Shown piece after piece: positions 31,439 through 39,199 of a stretch of DNA of 39,199 nt; the first letter of the stretch is position 1; every line of letters starts with the position of its first letter. The stretch spans positions 1-39,199 of the forward strand of contig NZ_FNOZ01000038.1 of the NCBI RefSeq assembly GCF_900107175.1. Reading direction: 5' to 3'. Both the position numbers and the translations under genes were made by a program. Origin of the DNA: Modestobacter sp. DSM 44400. Its GTDB lineage: Bacteria > Actinomycetota > Actinomycetes > Mycobacteriales > Geodermatophilaceae. The notes beneath the pieces were generated by a model. That model was not told where the DNA came from and ran no database searches. It saw only the letters and a program-made list of their open reading frames with translations.

Positions 31439-32716
31439 GTGCTCAGCTGGCCTGCCCCCCTCCTGCCGACCCTGCCCGGGGCAGGTCCTGCCCTGCGGCT
31501 GTTCGACACCGCCCGCGGCGAGGTGGTCGAGATCTCCCCGGACCGGACGGCGCGGATGTACGTCTGCGGGATCACCCCCTACGACGCGACCCACCTCGGC
31601 CACGCGGCCACCTACCTGGCCTTCGACCTGGTCAACCGGGTCTGGCGCGATGCCGGGCACGCGGTGCACTACGTGCAGAACGTCACCGACGCCGACGATC
31701 CGCTGTTCGAGCGGGCGAACCGCGACGGGGAGGACTGGATCGTCCTCGGCATGCGGGAGACCGCGCTGTTCCGCGAGGACATGACCGCCCTGCGCGTCCT
31801 CCCGCCGGAGGACTACGTGGGCGCGGTGGAGTCCATCCCGCGGATCGCCGCCCACGTGGAGGCCCTCTGGGACGCGAACCTCGCCTACTCCCTCGACGAC
31901 GGCACCGGCGACGTCTACCACGACATCGCCCAGGCGCCCGGGTTCGGCACCGAGTCCGGCTATGACGAGGCGACGATGCTCCGGCTGTCGGCCGAGCGCG
32001 GGGGAGACCCCGACCGGGCCGGGAAGCGGAACGCCCTGGACCCGCTGCTGTGGCGCGGGGTACGGGAGGGCGAACCGTCCTGGCCGGGACCGCGCGGGGT
32101 CCCCGGCCGCCCCGGCTGGCACGTGGAGTGCGCCTCGATCGCGCTGGACACCATCGGCATGGGCTTCGACGTGCAGGGCGGCGGCAGCGACCTGGTGTTT
32201 CCGCACCACGAGTACTCCGCCGTGCACGCCGAGGCGCTCACCGCCACCAAGCCGTTCGCCCGGGCCTACGTGCACGCGGCCATGATCGGTCTGGACGGCA
32301 AGAAGATGAGCAAGAGCCGGGGCAACCTGGTGTTCGTCTCCCGGCTGCGCGGCGACGGCGTCGACCCGATGGGCGTACGGCTGGCGCTGCTGTCGGGCCA
32401 CTACCGCACCGACCGCGCCTGGACCCCCGACCTGCTCACCGCGGCGCTGGCCCGGCTCGACACCTGGCGCCGCGCCACGGAGCTTCCGCTCGGCGCACCG
32501 GCCGGCCCGGTGCTCGCCGCGGTCCGCGAGCGGCTCACCGACGACCTCGACACACCGGGCGCCCTCGCTGCCGTCGACGCCTGGGCCTCGGCCACCCTGG
32601 CCCCGGCCGCCTCGGGTGACGCTCCGCCCGCCGCTGCGTCTCTGGACGACTGGGACGAACAGTCGCCGACCGTCGTCCGCGACGTCGTCGACGCGCTCCT
32701 CGGGATCGCGCTGTAG
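31439..32716 (+). CDS. mshC: Mycothiol ligase MshC (cysteine:GlcN-Ins ligase)
   Basis: 425 residues from GTG 31439; the N-terminal [13 protein letters not shown] is characteristic of MshC. It is a class I cysteinyl-tRNA-synthetase relative: [20 protein letters not shown] (zinc Cys and HIGH-like HLGH), [11 protein letters not shown] and HHEYS (further zinc ligands), and the KMSKS loop ([11 protein letters not shown]). It lacks the long tRNA-binding tail of CysS. MshC joins cysteine to glucosaminyl-inositol using ATP, the third step to mycothiol, the main thiol of actinobacteria. Placement after MSMEG_4193, DUF3090 and SCO1664-type genes is standard. The stop is three bases from the dgt start. 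Confidence 0.95.
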   Translation: MLSWPAPLLPTLPGAGPALRLFDTARGEVVEISPDRTARMYVCGITPYDATHLGHAATYLAFDLVNRVWRDAGHAVHYVQNVTDADDPLFERANRDGEDWIVLGMRETALFREDMTALRVLPPEDYVGAVESIPRIAAHVEALWDANLAYSLDDGTGDVYHDIAQAPGFGTESGYDEATMLRLSAERGGDPDRAGKRNALDPLLWRGVREGEPSWPGPRGVPGRPGWHVECASIALDTIGMGFDVQGGGSDLVFPHHEYSAVHAEALTATKPFARAYVHAAMIGLDGKKMSKSRGNLVFVSRLRGDGVDPMGVRLALLSGHYRTDRAWTPDLLTAALARLDTWRRATELPLGAPAGPVLAAVRERLTDDLDTPGALAAVDAWASATLAPAASGDAPPAAASLDDWDEQSPTVVRDVVDALLGIAL

Positions 32717-32718
32717 GC

Positions 32719-33768
32719 GTGGAGGGGGTGGCGTCCCCGTACCGGCTGGCCGACCGGGCCACCCGGGAGCGGGCCGAGGAGCAGCTGGCCCCGGCGGCGG
32801 CCCGGTCGGTGCGCACCCGCGGGCGCGCGCGAGCCGAGCCGGAGGACGCGTTGCGCACCGCCTACGAGCGGGACCGCGACCGGATCCTGCACGCCAAGGC
32901 CTTCCGCCGGCTCAAGCACAAGACCCAGGTCTTCCTGCACCCCGACGGCGACCACTTCGTCACCCGGCTCTCCCACACGCTGCAGGTCACGCAGGTGGCC
33001 CGCTCGCTCGCCGAAGCGCTCAGCCTCAACGAGACCCTCGCCGAGGCCATCGCGCTGGGCCACGACGTCGGGCACTCGCCCTTCGGCCACATCGGCGAGG
33101 AGGCGCTGGACCCCTACGTGCCCGGCGGCTGGCACCACGCCGCCCAGGGGGTGCGGATCGTGGAGGTGCTCGAGGACCTCAACCTCACCTGGGAGGTCCG
33201 CGACGGCGTGCGCGCCCACAGTTGGAAGATCACGCCGCCGCCGGCCACCCGCGAAGGGGAGTGCGTGCGGTTCGCCGACCGGATCGGCTACCTGTCCCAC
33301 GACGCCCTGGACGCCGTCCGGGCCGGGGTGCTGCAGGTGCGCGACCTGCCCGCCCGCACCCGTTCGGTCTTCGGCGACCCGGGGAGCCAGATGGTCGGTG
33401 CGATGATCGAGGCGGTCGTCGACGGCACGCTGTCCCCGGCCAACACCACTGGCGCCGTCGTCATGGGCGCCGACGCGCTGGCGGCGATGGACGAGTTCCG
33501 CACCTTCATGTTCGAGCGGGTCTACGAGTCCGACACCGCGGCCGGGCAGAAGCACGTGGCCATCGAGGTCATCCGCCGGCTGGTCGACCACCACCTGGCC
33601 CACCCCGAGCTCATCCCGGCCAGCTACCGCGACACCGAGGCCGACCCGGTCACCCAGGTGGTCGACTACGTGACCGGGATGACCGACCGGTTCGCCCTGG
33701 CCACCCACGACCGGCTCTTCGACGACACCGCCGGGACCCGGATGCGGCCGCTGCTCGTCACGCCGTAG
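32719..33768 (+). CDS. dgt: Deoxyguanosinetriphosphate triphosphohydrolase-like HD protein
   Basis: 349 residues from GTG 32719, immediately after mshC. The HD-domain metal ligands are clear: His in RLSHTLQVTQVARSLAEAL, His-Asp in ALGHDVGHSPFGHIGEEAL, and a downstream Asp in FADRIGYLSHD. LHAKAFRRLKHKTQVF precedes them as in Dgt. The enzyme splits dGTP (and often other dNTPs) into nucleoside and triphosphate, lowering dNTP pools. Actinobacterial members are usually annotated as dGTPase-like; dnaG often follows, but here a convergent PAC2 gene does. Confidence 0.92.
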   Translation: MEGVASPYRLADRATRERAEEQLAPAAARSVRTRGRARAEPEDALRTAYERDRDRILHAKAFRRLKHKTQVFLHPDGDHFVTRLSHTLQVTQVARSLAEALSLNETLAEAIALGHDVGHSPFGHIGEEALDPYVPGGWHHAAQGVRIVEVLEDLNLTWEVRDGVRAHSWKITPPPATREGECVRFADRIGYLSHDALDAVRAGVLQVRDLPARTRSVFGDPGSQMVGAMIEAVVDGTLSPANTTGAVVMGADALAAMDEFRTFMFERVYESDTAAGQKHVAIEVIRRLVDHHLAHPELIPASYRDTEADPVTQVVDYVTGMTDRFALATHDRLFDDTAGTRMRPLLVTP

Positions 33769-33770
33769 GC

Positions 33771-33826
33771 CCCCCTCCAGGGCACCGCCCCGAGCTTGCG
33801 AGGGGTGGGGAGGAGGGGGGTCCTTC
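33771..33826 (+). repeat. Dispersed palindromic repeat, copy 5
   Basis: CCCCCTCCAGGGCACCGCC is followed by CCGAGCTTGCGAGGGG and GGGGTCCTTC. It fills almost the whole gap between the convergent dgt and PAC2 genes. The outer CCCCCTCC/GGAGGGGG and inner CCCC/GGGG pairs can form a long stem, so it may act as a two-way terminator. Confidence 0.8.
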
Positions 33827-33827
33827 T

Positions 33828-34691
33828 TCAGCTGGCGGACGGCCCCCGGCGGCGCAGGTACCGCTCGAACTCCCGGGCAATCGAGTCGCCGCTGGTCTGT
33901 GAGAGGTCGGTGGCCGTCGCCCGTTCCTCCAGGGAGCGCACGTACTCCACGACCTCGTCGTCCTCCTGGGCCATCTCGTCGACGGTGGTGACCCACTCCT
34001 CGGCCTGCTGCGGCAGAGCGCCCAGCGGCACCGTGACCTCCAGGACCTCCTCGACCCGCTGGAGCAGCGCTACCGTGGCCCGCGGCGAGGGCGGCTGGGA
34101 CACGTAGTGCGGCACGGCGGCCCAGAAGCTCACCGCCGGCACGCCGGCCTGGACGCAGGCGTCCTGGAAGACGCCCAGGATGCCGGTCGGGCCCTCGTAG
34201 CGGGAGGTCTCCAGGCCCCACTTCGCCGCGGACTCGTCGTCGTAGGCGGTGCCGGTCACCGGCGTGGGCCGGGTGTGCGGCGTGTCGGCCAGCAGAGCGC
34301 CGAGAGCGACGACGGTCTGCGCGCCGAGCTCCTGGCAGATCGCGATCAGCTCGGCGCAGAAGCTCCGCCAGCGCATGTTGGGCTCGATGCCGCGGATGAG
34401 CACGACGTCCCGCTCGCTGTCGTGGGGGCGGGCCACCGAGATGCGGGTGGTGGGCCACTCGAGCCGCCGGCTGATCCCGTCGACCAGGGAGACAGTGGGC
34501 CGGTTGACCTGGAAGTCGTAATAGTCCTCGGGGTCCAGCGCGGCCAGCGGGGTGGCGTCCCAGATGAGTTCGAGGTGCTCGAGCGCGCCGGTGGCGGCGT
34601 CCCCGGCGTCGTTCCAGCCCTCGAACGCGACCACCACCACGGGGTCGTCCAGCTGAGGCAGGTCGTCTGCTGCGGACTCGGGATCGGTCAC
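33828..34691 (-). CDS. PAC2-family protein (proteasome-assembly-chaperone-like)
   Basis: 287 residues from GTG 34691, six bases after a -10 box. VVVAFEGWNDAGDAATGALEH at the start and VVLIRGIEPNMRWRSFCAELI and VALGALLADTPHTRPTPVTG in the middle are the PAC2 pattern. In actinobacteria PAC2 proteins are related to eukaryotic proteasome chaperone PAC2 and occur in proteasome-bearing genomes, but a proven role is lacking. The C-terminal ~70 residues are acidic and helical. It converges on dgt. Confidence 0.9.
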   Translation of the reverse strand: MTDPESAADDLPQLDDPVVVVAFEGWNDAGDAATGALEHLELIWDATPLAALDPEDYYDFQVNRPTVSLVDGISRRLEWPTTRISVARPHDSERDVVLIRGIEPNMRWRSFCAELIAICQELGAQTVVALGALLADTPHTRPTPVTGTAYDDESAAKWGLETSRYEGPTGILGVFQDACVQAGVPAVSFWAAVPHYVSQPPSPRATVALLQRVEEVLEVTVPLGALPQQAEEWVTTVDEMAQEDDEVVEYVRSLEERATATDLSQTSGDSIAREFERYLRRRGPSAS

Positions 34692-34697
34692 CCGTCG

Positions 34698-34703
34698 AGC
34701 CTA
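34698..34703 (-). promoter_or_regulatory. -10 box for a leaderless PAC2 transcript
   Basis: TAGGCT on the minus strand with a six-base gap to GTG 34691. Confidence 0.45.
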
Positions 34704-34880
34704 CGTCGATCCCGTCGTCTGCCGTGGTCGTCGTGGGGCACCTGGGGCTGCCCGCGTGCCGCCCGTCCCGGGGTGTGCCCCCGAGGCGACCGGAAGTGAG
34801 ACCATGGGCAGGCTGTCCGAGGACGACGAGGTGGCTGATCGCCCGTCGGAGTTGCCAGGGCCCTGGCGCCGGACGCCTCT

Positions 34881-38714
<3,834 letters not shown>

Positions 38715-38770
38715 AGGACCCCGGTGCCCCTCACCGCTCGCAAGCTCGCGGCGGGCCCCTGCCCCGGGGC
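38715..38770 (-). repeat. Dispersed palindromic repeat, copy 6
   Basis: Adjoining the metH stop codon, GAAGGACCCCGG is followed by GCTCGCAAGCTCGCGG, the reverse orientation of the core. This copy is more diverged on its right side and resembles the intragenic copies (AAGGACCCCGGT) more than the copy after dgt. Confidence 0.7.
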
Positions 38771-38782
38771 CGCTCCAGCGCG

Positions 38783-38842
38783 TTGCGGGCCGTGCTGTTC
38801 GACATGGACGTGCCATGCGGTGTCGATCATGATTGGGTTTGA
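38783..38842 (+). pseudogene. Start of a HAD-family hydrolase gene, cut off after FDMD
   Basis: From TTG 38783 the frame reads LRAVLFDMD, the opening of HAD phosphatases (normally FDMDGTL.D...), then changes at ~38812 into VPCGVDHDWV and stops. HAD genes often follow metH in actinobacteria. The loss of motif I and the drop in GC content just after this point indicate that foreign DNA joins here. Confidence 0.55.
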
Positions 38843-38850
38843 CTGAAGGA

Positions 38851-38899
38851 GCAGGTCAGAGGCCAAGTCGGCGTACGGCCATGATTGATCGTGACCTGC
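38851..38899. repeat. Inverted repeat GCAGGTCA/TGACCTGC in the junction region
   Basis: Two 8-base arms separated by 33 bases lie between the HAD break and the XRE gene. CATGATTG also occurs twice as a direct repeat (about 38829 and 38880). These may be recombinase or regulator sites at the end of an integrated element. The rest of 38843-39017 holds no gene. Confidence 0.35.
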
Positions 38900-39005
38900 C
38901 TTTTCGAGTCCTGGTGTGTACCCGTTGTGTATCCAAGATCATTCTTTCGGGTGTCGGAAGCGCAGCTCTCGAGACGTCGCGGTAGTCGCCTACCTGCCAC
39001 TTGGC

Positions 39006-39011
39006 TACCCT
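39006..39011 (+). promoter_or_regulatory. -10 box for a leaderless XRE regulator transcript
   Basis: TACCCT with a six-base gap to ATG 39018. Confidence 0.4.
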
Positions 39012-39017
39012 CAGCTC

Positions 39018-39199
39018 ATGGCGAAGATGGGCCCGACCCGCGCGCGCGACTCGCACGGTCTCGCGGCCAACCTGGTGAAGCTTGCCCGGGCCAAGACCGG
39101 CGTGACGCAGGCCCGGATGGCAGCCCTCGCTGGTGTGCCGCGCTCGACTGTGGAGCGGATCGAGGCCGGCACCCGGCAGCCGTCGCTGCCCACGTTGGG
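39018..39199 (+). CDS. XRE-family transcriptional regulator, partial (runs off window)
   Basis: The first 60 residues are present. After a short basic start (MAKMGPTRARDSHG) comes a complete HTH_3 domain: NLVKLARAKTGVTQARMAAL, then AGVPRSTVERIEAGTRQPSL. This is a DNA-binding helix-turn-helix of the Cro/CI type; regulators of this kind commonly open phage, integrative-element or toxin-antitoxin operons. The frame continues past the window. Its position right after a broken HAD gene supports membership of an inserted element. Confidence 0.85.
   Translation, partial: MAKMGPTRARDSHGLAANLVKLARAKTGVTQARMAALAGVPRSTVERIEAGTRQPSLPTL

Noticed and set aside
34692..34880. Cobalamin or SAH riboswitch before metH
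   Set aside because: No B12 box or SAH-aptamer consensus could be found; the region has only GC-rich short stems.

Overview
The window is very GC-rich and carries mshC of mycothiol biosynthesis. It also has DUF3090, SCO1664-type, DUF5703 and MSMEG_4193-type genes, many GTG starts and promoters placed directly on start codons. Together these indicate an actinobacterium; a Geodermatophilaceae-like soil genus is my inference, not proven.

Region 1 (1-12.6 kb) is accessory and is the most interesting part. An ISAzo13-type transposase fragment has cut into the remnant of a phage-tail-like gene. A tightly packed rightward operon follows: a small coiled-coil protein, a fibre-like protein ending in a Peptidase_S74 auto-cleaving chaperone domain, a cysteine-rich peptide with 13 consecutive x-x-Thr-Cys tetrads behind an 'FDLDL' leader box, a LanC cyclase, a full-length LanB dehydratase, and a 1079-residue DUF4157 (eCIS core domain) protein. 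A second DUF4157 protein with a nuclease-like centre comes 67 bases later. The start codon overlaps suggest coupled translation. I read this as the distal end of an extracellular contractile injection system (eCIS) locus, with two probable cargo proteins and an embedded class I lanthipeptide pathway. The pathway's likely substrate is the Thr-Cys repeat protein encoded right after the fibre. No sheath, tube, baseplate or ATPase gene lies in the window, so the eCIS assignment rests on the DUF4157 and S74 proteins and must be checked upstream.

Region 2 (12.8-16.4 kb) holds a small hypothetical gene, a gene-poor stretch, a two-component pair (NarL/DesK-like kinase and LuxR-type regulator) and tRNA-Leu(GAG). 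The 3' end of the tRNA faces the accessory region, so it is a possible island boundary.

Region 3 (16.4-26.8 kb) has an M20 peptidase, a short-chain dehydrogenase, a membrane-anchored PP2C phosphatase with an ANTAR-like fragment upstream, a quinone oxidoreductase, DUF5703, a small acidic repeat protein, a beta-propeller lipoprotein, a GlsB/YeaQ membrane protein, a RecD2-like helicase and an aldo/keto reductase.

Region 4 (27-38.7 kb) is the conserved chromosomal block: uppP, a histidine phosphatase, DUF3090, an SCO1664-family protein, a VOC protein, a frameshifted mycothiol-dependent enzyme gene, mshC, dgt, a PAC2 protein and metH. Most starts here carry a TANNNT box 6-8 bases upstream, as expected for leaderless transcripts. 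A palindromic repeat with core CGAGCTTGCGAG occurs six times between 21 and 39 kb. Four copies sit at gene ends and two are translated in frame inside the helicase gene.

Region 5 (38.7-39.2 kb) has a HAD-hydrolase start broken after four motif residues, then less GC-rich sequence and a partial XRE-type regulator. A second inserted element probably begins here.
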